Positions 1-7,845 of a stretch of 64,000 nt of DNA are shown piece by piece. The notes under the pieces are model-generated. The model had not been told where the DNA came from. It did not search any database and saw nothing but the letters and a program-made list of their open reading frames with translations. The translations under genes and the position numbers were made by a program. This stretch comes from CALLMM01 sp964429855 (GTDB taxonomy: Bacteria > Armatimonadota > Chthonomonadetes > Chthonomonadales > CAJBBX01): positions 6,530 through 70,529 of the forward strand of contig CAYSDM010000019.1 of the NCBI GenBank assembly GCA_964429855.1. The letters are read 5' to 3'. The first letter of the stretch is position 1, and the number at the start of each line of letters is the position of its first letter.

Positions 1-20
1 ATCTCTCACAGGAGGGATGT

Positions 21-761
21 ATGCATCCGCTGGATCGGGATTCGCTTCGCAGACTGCGTGAAATACGACGACAGATCGGCGTCGGGGTCGCCCTGGAGCA
101 GTCGCAGATGGACGAGCTGCTGGCGGAGTGGACACCTCTTGCGCAGCCAGATGAGAAAGACCTCTCGGAGTATTTCGGCATTGCGCGCCCCGACGGCTCT
201 CTGACGGGCGTCTCGGGACCGCGCTGGATCTTTCATCTCTTTGGTCTGCTGCATCGCGCCGCGCATGTCGGTTTGACGACTCCCAACGGACTGATTCTTC
301 TTCAGCGACGCTCCGCAACGAAAATGGACTGGCCCAACGCCTGGGATATGGCGGCGGCAGGACATGTCCCGCTCTATCCGAACGGCCGGGAGATGCGTTT
401 TGAAGAGGGCGCAAAGAAGGAGATCGAGGAGGAGTTAGGACTGCCGTCGCTGGAACTGGGGGAGCTTTTACAGGAGGGGCAGCTCAGCGCTATCGGCGCG
501 CCTTACTACAGTTTTGATAGGGATGAGACCCGTAATCCTCCCTTCTATAACGCCGAAGCCCGGCAGGTATTCGGCGCGACCCTCAATGAGGCGGGCATGT
601 CGCGCTTGCGCCCGGACTACGAGGAGCTTTCCGGACTCTACTTCTGCGCCATTGAAAATGCCTGGGGCATTCTGACACAGGAGAGTGTAGCAACCGGTCT
701 GCTCTACTCGCTGCCGCGCTATCTCGACTGGGTGATGAAGAAGGATTTTCGGATACTGTAG
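21..761 (+). CDS. Nudix hydrolase, IDI/YfcD-like
   Basis: A 246-aa protein. Residues about 91-116 (LILLQRRS, then WDMAAAGH) match the isopentenyl-diphosphate isomerase-like branch of the Nudix superfamily, whose members act on nucleoside or isoprenoid diphosphates with a divalent metal. The Nudix helix is at about residues 124-141 and ends KKEIEEELGL; the usual RExxEE arginine is lysine and there appears to be one extra residue before it, so the box is slightly degenerate. A GGAGG ribosome site at 11-15 fixes the ATG at 21. No neighbour hints at the substrate, and the window edge hides anything upstream. Confidence 0.8.
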   Translation: MHPLDRDSLRRLREIRRQIGVGVALEQSQMDELLAEWTPLAQPDEKDLSEYFGIARPDGSLTGVSGPRWIFHLFGLLHRAAHVGLTTPNGLILLQRRSATKMDWPNAWDMAAAGHVPLYPNGREMRFEEGAKKEIEEELGLPSLELGELLQEGQLSAIGAPYYSFDRDETRNPPFYNAEARQVFGATLNEAGMSRLRPDYEELSGLYFCAIENAWGILTQESVATGLLYSLPRYLDWVMKKDFRIL

Positions 762-861
762 GTCTGAAAGATGGGTCGCTGTCAGAATCTATCCTCGTAT
801 AAGGCTGAACCGATTTTTATTTTCTCCGTCTAAATGTCTATCTTTTCCTGTATCATAAAGA

Positions 862-1068
862 ACTAGTAGATCGTCAGGATAGTTTGGATGGCTGTCATTC
901 TGAACACAGCATGAATGTCATTCTGAGCGAAGCCCAACCCCGTTGTCATTCTGAGCGCAGCGAAGAATCTTAAGATGTCTCGCTGCGCTCGACAGGACAG
1001 TGTCTCGCTACGTTGCGCTTGACAGGACAGCCAGACCATTCAACCCTTCTACCGTGAAGGATAACTAA
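862..1068 (+). mobile_element. MITE-like repeat, copy 1
   Basis: This fills most of the 363-bp gap between the Nudix gene and the next gene. It starts ACTAGTAG and ends near ACTAA. It contains two forward copies and one shortened copy of a unit beginning TGTCATTCTGA, and an 11-bp perfect inverted repeat (GAGCGCAGCGA at 953-963, TCGCTGCGCTC at 980-990). The left end and the reverse complement of the right end resemble each other, giving imperfect terminal inverted repeats. It has no credible coding sequence. Related copies are at 42619-42745 and 51052-51226. It is called mobile-element-like from structure only; no transposase is nearby. Confidence 0.7.
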
Positions 1069-1124
1069 ACTGATTCGCAGTGTCCCAGGCTTCCGCGATG
1101 AACCCGTAAGAAGGAGGGGATAAG

Positions 1125-2537
1125 ATGCTATTTCCAAACCGGGCAGGTCGTCTCTCTTCACCATGGCTGATGATGGCTGCGCTGATTGCTCTGCCTGTCG
1201 GGATCGGCGTACCCCTGTCGTGGAGTGATGCCGTTGGCGCCCAGGCGCGCCCCGGCAGGTCTGCCGCCGCCGTGACCTATGCGCGCGACGTTGCGCCCAT
1301 CCTGCAGAAGAACTGCATGTCCTGTCATCGTCCCGGAGATGTGGCTCCTTTTTCTCTCACCGGCTATGAGGATGCGCGGAAACGGGCGAAGCAGATCGCC
1401 GTCGTGACGAAGAGCCGCTTCATGCCCCCCTGGAAGGCCGAGTCCAACGGCGAGTTCCACGATGAGATGAAGCTGACCGAATCGGAGATTGCGACTCTGG
1501 CGGCATGGGCGGACAGCGGCGCGCCGATGGGCAACCCGAAAGAGCTTCCCCCCAACCCGAAATTTCCCGTCGGCTGGATGCTGGGAACGCCCGATGCGGT
1601 GCTGGAAATCGGCGCCGACTATGAGCTGCCCGCGGAAGGCAGCGATGTCTACCGTAACTTCGTGATCCCGACAGGCTTTCCGGAAGATCGGTGGGTCTCG
1701 GCGATGGAGGTGCGTCCCGGCAACCGCGCCGTGGTGCATCATGTGCTGGTGTTTACCGACACCTCCGGCACAGCGCGAAAGCTGGATGAGAAGGATCCCG
1801 GTCCCGGCTACAGCACCTTCGGGGGCGTAGGATTTCTGCCTGCGGGCGGTCTGGGAGGCTGGGCTCCCGGCAACCTTCCGCGTCCGCTTCCTGACGGGGT
1901 GGGCAGCCTGCTTCCAAAAGGCGCCGATCTGGTGCTGCAGGTTCACTACAATATGAGCGGCAAACCGGAGAGAGACCGAACGAAGATTGGACTCTTCTTC
2001 GCAAAGAAGCCCGTTGACAAGCATCTGCGAATCTTTCCGCTGATCGCGCCGTTCCTTCGCATTCCCCCGGGCGACAAGAACCATGTGGTCGAGGGGAGCT
2101 TCCCGGTTCCGATGGATGCGCGGGTGCTGCAGATAACGCCGCATATGCACCTGCTGGGGCGCGAGATGACGGTGACAGCGGCCCTTCCCGACAAAACGCA
2201 GCAGCGGATTGTCCATGTGCCGGACTGGGACTTCAACTGGCAGAACACCTACTCCTTCAAAGAGCCGCTCAACCTGCCCGCCGGCACGTGGCTGAAGCTG
2301 CGCGCCCGTTATGATAACTCGGAGGAGAACCCGCGCAATCCCAGCCGTCCGCCGAAGCTGGTCACCTGGGGCGAGAAGACGACCGACGAGATGTGCATTG
2401 CGTTCATCGCCTACACCGTCAATGCGGAGAGCCTGACGAAGGGCAGAAGCGTGAGCGGTCTGCGGCGGCAGGGGCGCGCCCGCCTGGAGCGCATTCGCGC
2501 CTTTCTGCAGCCGCCGGCGGGTCGTCGGGATCGGTAA
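1125..2537 (+). CDS. Cytochrome c / copper type II monooxygenase-like protein
   Basis: A 470-aa exported protein: hydrophobic signal region (about 15-41, ending VGAQA), then a small cytochrome c-like domain with CMSCH at 64-68, then a domain resembling peptidylglycine/dopamine beta-monooxygenases. The set of copper ligands of that family can be recognised: HH (about 205-206), the His of LQVHYN, HMH (about 340-342) and Met in TTDEMC (about 425). The likely role is heme-linked copper oxidation in the periplasm; the substrate is unknown. A strong AGGAGG precedes the ATG. It is a paralogue of the next gene, with a nearly identical DNA stretch around 1475-1560. The C-terminus (about 445-470) is a basic tail not shared with the paralogue. 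Confidence 0.75.
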   Translation: MLFPNRAGRLSSPWLMMAALIALPVGIGVPLSWSDAVGAQARPGRSAAAVTYARDVAPILQKNCMSCHRPGDVAPFSLTGYEDARKRAKQIAVVTKSRFMPPWKAESNGEFHDEMKLTESEIATLAAWADSGAPMGNPKELPPNPKFPVGWMLGTPDAVLEIGADYELPAEGSDVYRNFVIPTGFPEDRWVSAMEVRPGNRAVVHHVLVFTDTSGTARKLDEKDPGPGYSTFGGVGFLPAGGLGGWAPGNLPRPLPDGVGSLLPKGADLVLQVHYNMSGKPERDRTKIGLFFAKKPVDKHLRIFPLIAPFLRIPPGDKNHVVEGSFPVPMDARVLQITPHMHLLGREMTVTAALPDKTQQRIVHVPDWDFNWQNTYSFKEPLNLPAGTWLKLRARYDNSEENPRNPSRPPKLVTWGEKTTDEMCIAFIAYTVNAESLTKGRSVSGLRRQGRARLERIRAFLQPPAGRRDR

Positions 2538-2642
2538 CGACGCAAGTTTCTCCTCTCTGAAATTCGGGATCGGTTTTGTCTCCGCTCTCGTATACACTAA
2601 TGACTTTCGTTTTGGACATCAGAACTGCTGCAGGAGATGAGA

Positions 2643-4511
2643 ATGAGGTGGAGAGACGGGCGGGCGGCGACGCTGCGCCCCTTCCTGATGATACTGGCGA
2701 TGGGAATGGCGGGACTGCTGACGCTGGGACTGACCGGCAGCGCGCGCACGGCATCCCGTATCGCAGTCGGAAACAGTCCAGCGGACATCGCTTTTCGCGA
2801 TCTCGCTGGAGAGCGACATATGCTGCATAATGCGGGCAGCCGCCCCGCCGTCTATCTGTTCCTTTCGACCCAGTGCCCGGCGGCAAAAGCCTATTCGCCC
2901 CGTATCGTCGCGCTGGAGAAGGCATATCGCGCAAAAGGGGTTCGGTTTTACGGGGTCTTTTCCAACGTCAACGAGGGAGCGGAGGAGATCAAGACACACG
3001 CGAAAGAGCGCAACTACGCTTTTCCCATCGTTCGGGACAACGGCGCGCTGGCGGAGCGTCTCGGCGCGTTGATGACGCCGGAGGCAGTGCTGCTCGATTC
3101 CAAGGGCGTGATCCGCTATCGAGGACGCATTGACGACAACAACGACGCGGCGCGTGTGCGCTCTCGTGACCTGCAGATCGCGCTGGATTCGGTGCTTGCC
3201 GGAAAGCCGGTGGCGAAACCGGAGACGAAGGTGGTCGGATGTACGATTCGCCCCGCCATGCCGACGGTCACCGCCAAGAACGCAAAGTTTACCTTTGCTC
3301 GCGATGTCGCCCCGATCCTGCAGAAGAACTGTCTGCCCTGCCACCGCTCCGGCGCGGTCGCTCCTTTCTCGCTGGAGACCTATCAGCAGGCGGCTGCCTG
3401 GGCTTCGCTCATCAAAGACACCACACAGGCGCGTCGCATGCCCCCCTGGAAAGCCGAGTCGAATGGCGAGTTCCATAACGAGATGCGTCTGACCGAATCG
3501 GAGATCGCGACTCTGGCGGCATGGGCGGACAGCGGCGCGCCGATGGGCAATCTGAAAGAGCTTCCCCCCAACCCGAAATTCTCCTCCGACTGGATGCTGG
3601 GAACGCCTGATGCGGTGCTGGAGCCTTCAGAGCCGTATCATCTGGCGGCAGAGGGCCGGGATGTCTATCAGTGCTTCGTCTTTCCGACCAACTTTGAGGC
3701 AGATCGCTTCGTCGCCGCGCTGGAGGCGAAACCGGGCAATAACGCGGTAGTGCATCATGTGATCGCCTGGCTGGACACTACCGGAGCGGCGCGCCGACTG
3801 GATGCGCGGGAACCCGGACCCGGCTACCGCTCCAACGGCGGCTTTCCCGGCTTTGTTCCGGCGGGATTTCTGGGCGGGTGGGCTCCCGGCAACCTGCCCT
3901 TCACCGCCCCGAAGGGAACCGGGGTGCTGATTCCGAAGGGCGCGGACATTGTTTTAGAGGTGCATTACCACTCTAACGGCAAGCCGCAGACAGACAAGAC
4001 GAAGATCGGGCTGCACTTCACGGACGGTCCGGTACAGCGGTCGCTTCGCGCCGCATTTCTGGCGAACGCGATGTTTCAGATTCCTGCCGGGGCGAAGGAC
4101 TATGAGGTTTTCGCCAGCATGAGCGTCCCGCAGGATATCACCGTTCTGGGGGTGATGCCGCATATGCACCTGCTGGGGCAGCAGATGACGGTGACTGCCA
4201 TCTATCCGGACGGTCAGAAGCGGCGAATGGTGCATGTGCCGCGCTGGGATTTCAACTGGCAGACGACCTACAGCTATAAGGAGCCGTTGCTGCTGGCGAA
4301 GGGGTCGCGGGTGCGCGTGGACGCCCGCTACGACAACTCGGAAGATAACCCCAACAATCCCAATCGTCCGCCGAAATCGGTGGGATGGGGCGAGCAGACG
4401 ACCGATGAGATGTGCCTGGCGATAGTCATGTATACGATCAACGGGGAGGATCTGACGCAGGGAGTGAAGGCTCCCCGCCTGAACTACTTTGAGATCGGAC
4501 ACGGACGATAG
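2643..4511 (+). CDS. Redoxin - cytochrome c - copper monooxygenase fusion
   Basis: An exported three-domain protein of about 622 aa. After a signal/anchor segment comes a thioredoxin-fold AhpC/TSA-like domain (about 40-190) whose active-site region reads STQCPAAK, with a single Cys rather than CxxC. Next is a cytochrome c-like motif CLPCH (about 228-232) and then the same copper monooxygenase region as the upstream gene, with HH, VHYH, HMH and DEMC all present. The start is ambiguous: ATG 2637 touches the AGGAG at 2632-2636, so ATG 2643 has better spacing. Tandem duplication with the upstream gene plus domain gain is the simplest explanation. The redox partner and substrate are unknown. Confidence 0.75.
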   Translation: MRWRDGRAATLRPFLMILAMGMAGLLTLGLTGSARTASRIAVGNSPADIAFRDLAGERHMLHNAGSRPAVYLFLSTQCPAAKAYSPRIVALEKAYRAKGVRFYGVFSNVNEGAEEIKTHAKERNYAFPIVRDNGALAERLGALMTPEAVLLDSKGVIRYRGRIDDNNDAARVRSRDLQIALDSVLAGKPVAKPETKVVGCTIRPAMPTVTAKNAKFTFARDVAPILQKNCLPCHRSGAVAPFSLETYQQAAAWASLIKDTTQARRMPPWKAESNGEFHNEMRLTESEIATLAAWADSGAPMGNLKELPPNPKFSSDWMLGTPDAVLEPSEPYHLAAEGRDVYQCFVFPTNFEADRFVAALEAKPGNNAVVHHVIAWLDTTGAARRLDAREPGPGYRSNGGFPGFVPAGFLGGWAPGNLPFTAPKGTGVLIPKGADIVLEVHYHSNGKPQTDKTKIGLHFTDGPVQRSLRAAFLANAMFQIPAGAKDYEVFASMSVPQDITVLGVMPHMHLLGQQMTVTAIYPDGQKRRMVHVPRWDFNWQTTYSYKEPLLLAKGSRVRVDARYDNSEDNPNNPNRPPKSVGWGEQTTDEMCLAIVMYTINGEDLTQGVKAPRLNYFEIGHGR

Positions 4512-4529
4512 ATTACAATAAAATAGAAA

Positions 4530-4568
4530 CCGGGATGCCTTACTGGCATCCCGGCATTTTTCTGTTTT
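4530..4568. terminator. Bidirectional intrinsic terminator
   Basis: A perfect 10-bp stem (CCGGGATGCC at 4530-4539, GGCATCCCGG at 4545-4554) with a 5-nt loop, T-rich on the right and A-rich on the left. It lies between convergent genes and can end transcripts from both. Confidence 0.9.
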
Positions 4569-5562
4569 ATGGTCGCGAGCAGGTTGTTAAGGCGGGGTCT
4601 ATCGGGTGTGGAAGGGGACGCCCTTCCACGCCGGCGATCAGATTCTCCGCCGCCAGCATCGCCATCCGGGTGCGCGTGGCGATGGAGGCGGAGCCGATAT
4701 GCGGCAGTAAAACCACGTTGTCCAGCTGCATGAGCGGATCGGTGAGGGGCAGCGGCTCCACCTCGAAGACATCCAGCCCTGCCGCCGCGATCTGCCTGCG
4801 TTTTAGGGCTTCGTAGAGCGCGCTCTGATCCACCACCGGACCGCGGGAGGTGTTGATAAAGACAGCGGAAGGCTTCATCCGCGCAAACTGCGACGCGCTC
4901 ATCAGGTGACGGGTCTGCGGGGTGAGCGGGGTATGCACGGTGACGAAATCGCTCTGGCTCAACAGGGTTCCCATATCCACAAACTGCGCTCCGAAGCGCT
5001 GCTCCGCCGCCTCGTTGCGCTGTGCATCCGTGTAGAGAATGTTCATCTCGAATCCGTGAGCGCGGCGCGCCACCTCGAAACCGATACGCCCCATGCCGAT
5101 GATCCCCAGGGTCGCATGATGGACATCAGGACCGGTCAGAAGCATGGGAGACCATGTCTGCCAGGCGCCTGAGCGGGTATAGCGGTCTGCCTCAACGATG
5201 TGTCGCGCCGTCGCCAGTATCAGGGCGAAGGTCAGGTCGGCGGTCGTTTCGGTCAGCACGCCGGGGGTGTTGCCGACCGGAATGCCCCTGGCAGAGCAGG
5301 CGGCCACATCAATATTATCAAAGCCCACCGCCATCTGACTCACGACTCGCAGGTTCGGCGCGTTATCCAGTAGTTCCACATCAATTCGATCCGTCAGCAG
5401 ACAGAGCAGACCCTCCGCCTCGCGCACTTTTTCCAGCAGAACGGGACGCGGGGGAGGCATCTCTTCCTGCCAGACCTCCGCCGAAGCTGCGGAGTGAATG
5501 ATCTCCATGACGGTATCGGGAAGACGACGGGTAACAAAGACAAATGGTCGGTTACTGGACAT
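4567..5562 (-). CDS. D-isomer-specific 2-hydroxyacid dehydrogenase (glyoxylate/hydroxypyruvate reductase-like)
   Basis: A 331-aa NAD(P)-dependent dehydrogenase. The nucleotide-binding loop reads GIIGMGRIG, and the family's catalytic Arg (NTSRG), Glu (FEVEP) and His (LPHIGS) are all present. The family reduces 2-keto acids such as glyoxylate or hydroxypyruvate in the cytoplasm. The longer open frame up to 5655 is rejected because ATG 5562 has a GGAG seven bases upstream. This start lies inside the end of the NIF3-like gene (11-nt overlap), so the two are translationally coupled. Confidence 0.88.
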   Translation of the reverse strand: MSSNRPFVFVTRRLPDTVMEIIHSAASAEVWQEEMPPPRPVLLEKVREAEGLLCLLTDRIDVELLDNAPNLRVVSQMAVGFDNIDVAACSARGIPVGNTPGVLTETTADLTFALILATARHIVEADRYTRSGAWQTWSPMLLTGPDVHHATLGIIGMGRIGFEVARRAHGFEMNILYTDAQRNEAAEQRFGAQFVDMGTLLSQSDFVTVHTPLTPQTRHLMSASQFARMKPSAVFINTSRGPVVDQSALYEALKRRQIAAAGLDVFEVEPLPLTDPLMQLDNVVLLPHIGSASIATRTRMAMLAAENLIAGVEGRPLPHPIDPALTTCSRP

Positions 5563-6691
5563 AGAGAATCTCCACCCCATCGGAATCAAAGGTATCTCGC
5601 AACTGCATGCATAACTGCTGTAGACCGGGGGAGAGCGAGGCGGCATAGCCGACATCTATGATAACGGTTGTACCGCTGTCCGCCAGCGCGAAGTCTTGCG
5701 GCGATGCGCTTCCGGTAATGAACGCGCCCGCGCCGGAGCGGCGCGCCTGCCAGAAAAGCCCGTCGCTGGCGCCGCTTGCCACCGCCAGCGAGGAGACGGG
5801 AAAATCGGAGTGGTGCGAACAGCGAATGGAGTCTGTCTCCAGCGCGTCCTGAACCTGCGCCAGCACCGTATCCATCGCCACCGGAAGGGGCAGTTCGCCC
5901 ATACGCCCGCGTCCATAGACAACCCCGGGATTGCGAATCACATAGACATCGTAGGCGACCTCTTCATACGGATGGGCGTCCAGCACCGCCGCAATGACGC
6001 CCTGTAGTTCCCGCTGGGGAACCACCATCTCCATCCGTATCTCTTCGACCGACTCCATGCGTCCCACCGCGCCGATGGTTGGCTCGGCTCCTTCGCGGGG
6101 CAGGAAGGTTCCCCGTCCCTGCGTCTCGAAGGAGCAGTGGCTATAGTTGCCGATTATTCCTGCGCCTGCCTCCGCTGCCGCGTTTCGAACGCTCTCGACC
6201 GCATTCAGCGGCGAATAGACGGCGATCTTATACTGCGGCTCGAAGTTGGTGGGGCGCAACATGGAGGTTGCCGCCAGTCCCAGCTTCTCCGCCAGCGCAT
6301 CGTCGAATCCGCCCGGCGCGGCGGTGAAGCTGTTGGGCAGAACATAGAAGCTGATCCGGTTTTCCAGCAGGTAGGAGAGTTTCGCGCCGACGGGGTCATC
6401 GAGACGAACCGCCATGATCGGCGTGGTCAGAAGGGGAGCGCAGGTCAACAGCAGTGTCTGTTTCCGGGAGGCGGCGGTCGAGAGCGCGCTCTGCGTGGGC
6501 ATCGGGGAGACGACCACCGTCTTAACCTCTGCAGAGGAGGAGCCGGCTTGCAGTCCCCACGGCTCTTCCGGCACGGAGAGCCAGGGCGGCGCCAGATACT
6601 CCAGGAAATCGCTGATCTCGGCGACGCTGACCGAGCGGCGTCGGCGTCTTCGTGTCCGCTCTTCGGACATCTCGCCCGGTTTGCGATTCAT
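5552..6691 (-). CDS. NIF3/YqfO-like protein lacking metal ligands
   Basis: A 379-aa member of the NIF3 (YbgI/YqfO) family, with the long form carrying a PII/CutA-like insert (about 150-255, including GNYSHCSF, GRGTF, AHPYEEVAYDVY). The dinuclear-metal residues seem to be lost: the HHP motif is CAP at 84-86, the Asp of HTNxD is Thr 123, and GHYxxE is VGYAAS at 347-352. It is therefore probably a non-metal pseudoenzyme or has a ligand-sensing role. The N-terminus is very basic (ERTRRRRRRS). The start at 6691 has GGGAG seven bases upstream; the longer open frame would begin inside the promoter at 6825-6853. It is the first gene of an operon with the dehydrogenase. Confidence 0.8.
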   Translation of the reverse strand: MNRKPGEMSEERTRRRRRRSVSVAEISDFLEYLAPPWLSVPEEPWGLQAGSSSAEVKTVVVSPMPTQSALSTAASRKQTLLLTCAPLLTTPIMAVRLDDPVGAKLSYLLENRISFYVLPNSFTAAPGGFDDALAEKLGLAATSMLRPTNFEPQYKIAVYSPLNAVESVRNAAAEAGAGIIGNYSHCSFETQGRGTFLPREGAEPTIGAVGRMESVEEIRMEMVVPQRELQGVIAAVLDAHPYEEVAYDVYVIRNPGVVYGRGRMGELPLPVAMDTVLAQVQDALETDSIRCSHHSDFPVSSLAVASGASDGLFWQARRSGAGAFITGSASPQDFALADSGTTVIIDVGYAASLSPGLQQLCMQLRDTFDSDGVEILYVQ

Positions 6692-6824
6692 CGCGCCGCT
6701 CCCGCGATGTGACCCTGTGGCGTGCGCGCAGTGTGACCGGATGAGAGAGGAAGAGCGAGGACGACTGATGTGGTGACGATGGTGTAGAGCATACCGCGTG
6801 AAATCTACCTCCTGACGCCCTGCG

Positions 6825-6853
6825 AGTATAGCAAAAAGTGAGCGGATTGTCAA
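6825..6853 (-). promoter_or_regulatory. Sigma-70-type promoter for the NIF3-like operon
   Basis: On the minus strand TTGACA (6853-6848), 17-nt spacer, TATACT (6830-6825). The predicted transcript start is near 6818, giving a leader of about 127 nt. The rest of the divergent interval 6692-6987 shows no other clear site. Confidence 0.85.
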
Positions 6854-6987
6854 AGCGCGATTCGCATCCGGGCGAACGGCGAGGTCGGAAAGGAAATCAT
6901 GCGCGATTTATACGGGATTGTCCGGAAGGCAGGATAAAGCGGATTCGCTCTCGAAAAATAGAAAATGATTGGGGAGGTGGACACGTC

Positions 6988-7794
6988 ATGAATCGGACTG
7001 AAGATTGGGACGTAATCTGGAAATGGCAGTGGTTCCGTCGTCCGTTGTGGCAGCCGTATTTTCGCGATCCATCGCACCCGGAAGGGCGCCCGGCGCGCTC
7101 TGCGCCGATCTGGGTCTGGGCGCTGCAGAATCTGGGCGCGCAGCGTATTCTGGACTGTAATGCCGGACTGGGGCTGAGGGCGATTATCCTGCGAGAAGCC
7201 GGTTTTGAGGTGGTCGGCACGGATGCCAGCGGCGTCGCTGTCACCCATGCTCGCGAACTGGCTGAATCCCGCGAAATGGAGATACCTTTCTATCATTGCG
7301 ACTGGCAGAATTTGGGCGAGCAGTTCACCGCTGAGTTCGACGCCATCATCAACGACGCCTTTGCCTGGACGCTGACCCGCTCCGAACTGCGCTTTTCCAC
7401 ACATAACTTCTTTTCCATCCTGAAGCCGGGCGGGGCGCTTATCTTTACCGGCGCGGATCAATGGTCGCAGGCGGTGGATCGCGCCGAGATGATTAATCAT
7501 GCCTGGGAAGCCGCGCCGCGTTTTCAGCTTCGCAGCGACTACGCCAGCGAGGAGACGCATCTGACGCTGCTGGTCGCCCGCGATAAGTCGGATATCGGCG
7601 TGGTGGAGAACTACCTGTTCGTGGTGCGCGATGAGGGCGGGCCGCGCCTGGAGACCGCCGCCATCTGTAACTCGGTGCAGTGGACATGGGAAGACTATCA
7701 GGCTGTCTGCCGGGAGGCGAACTTCACCTCTCTGGAGAGCCTGAAGGTTCCGGTCGGTCGTCGCGAACACATTCTGAATGTCGCCCGAAAGTAG
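6988..7794 (+). CDS. Class I SAM-dependent methyltransferase
   Basis: A 268-aa Rossmann-fold methyltransferase. Motif I is ILDCNAGLGLRAI (about 54-66), a variant of the usual DxGxGxG, followed by the acidic residue in VVGTDAS (Asp 79). A post-motif LKPGGALIFTG marks the beta5 region. The substrate cannot be predicted. GGGGAGGTGG at 6971-6980 sets the ATG at 6988; the open frame upstream of this has no family similarity. Confidence 0.82.
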   Translation: MNRTEDWDVIWKWQWFRRPLWQPYFRDPSHPEGRPARSAPIWVWALQNLGAQRILDCNAGLGLRAIILREAGFEVVGTDASGVAVTHARELAESREMEIPFYHCDWQNLGEQFTAEFDAIINDAFAWTLTRSELRFSTHNFFSILKPGGALIFTGADQWSQAVDRAEMINHAWEAAPRFQLRSDYASEETHLTLLVARDKSDIGVVENYLFVVRDEGGPRLETAAICNSVQWTWEDYQAVCREANFTSLESLKVPVGRREHILNVARK

Positions 7795-7796
7795 GC

Positions 7797-7845
7797 GGCG
7801 AGGGAGCAAAGCTCTGGCTTCCCTCCCCTCGCCAACCCCTTTTCT
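7797..7845 (+). terminator. Possible weak terminator/attenuator hairpin
   Basis: GGCGAGGG (7797-7804) can pair with CCCTCGCC (7826-7833), followed by CCCCTTTTCT directly before the next start codon. The loop is long, so this may be only partly effective. Confidence 0.35.

Noticed and set aside
862..1068. CRISPR array or REP element
   Set aside because: Repeat spacing is irregular and the same whole unit recurs elsewhere, fitting a dispersed element.
1158..2597. 479-aa open frame opposite the first copper monooxygenase gene
   Set aside because: Shadow frame: composition follows the real gene, with no ribosome site or family similarity.
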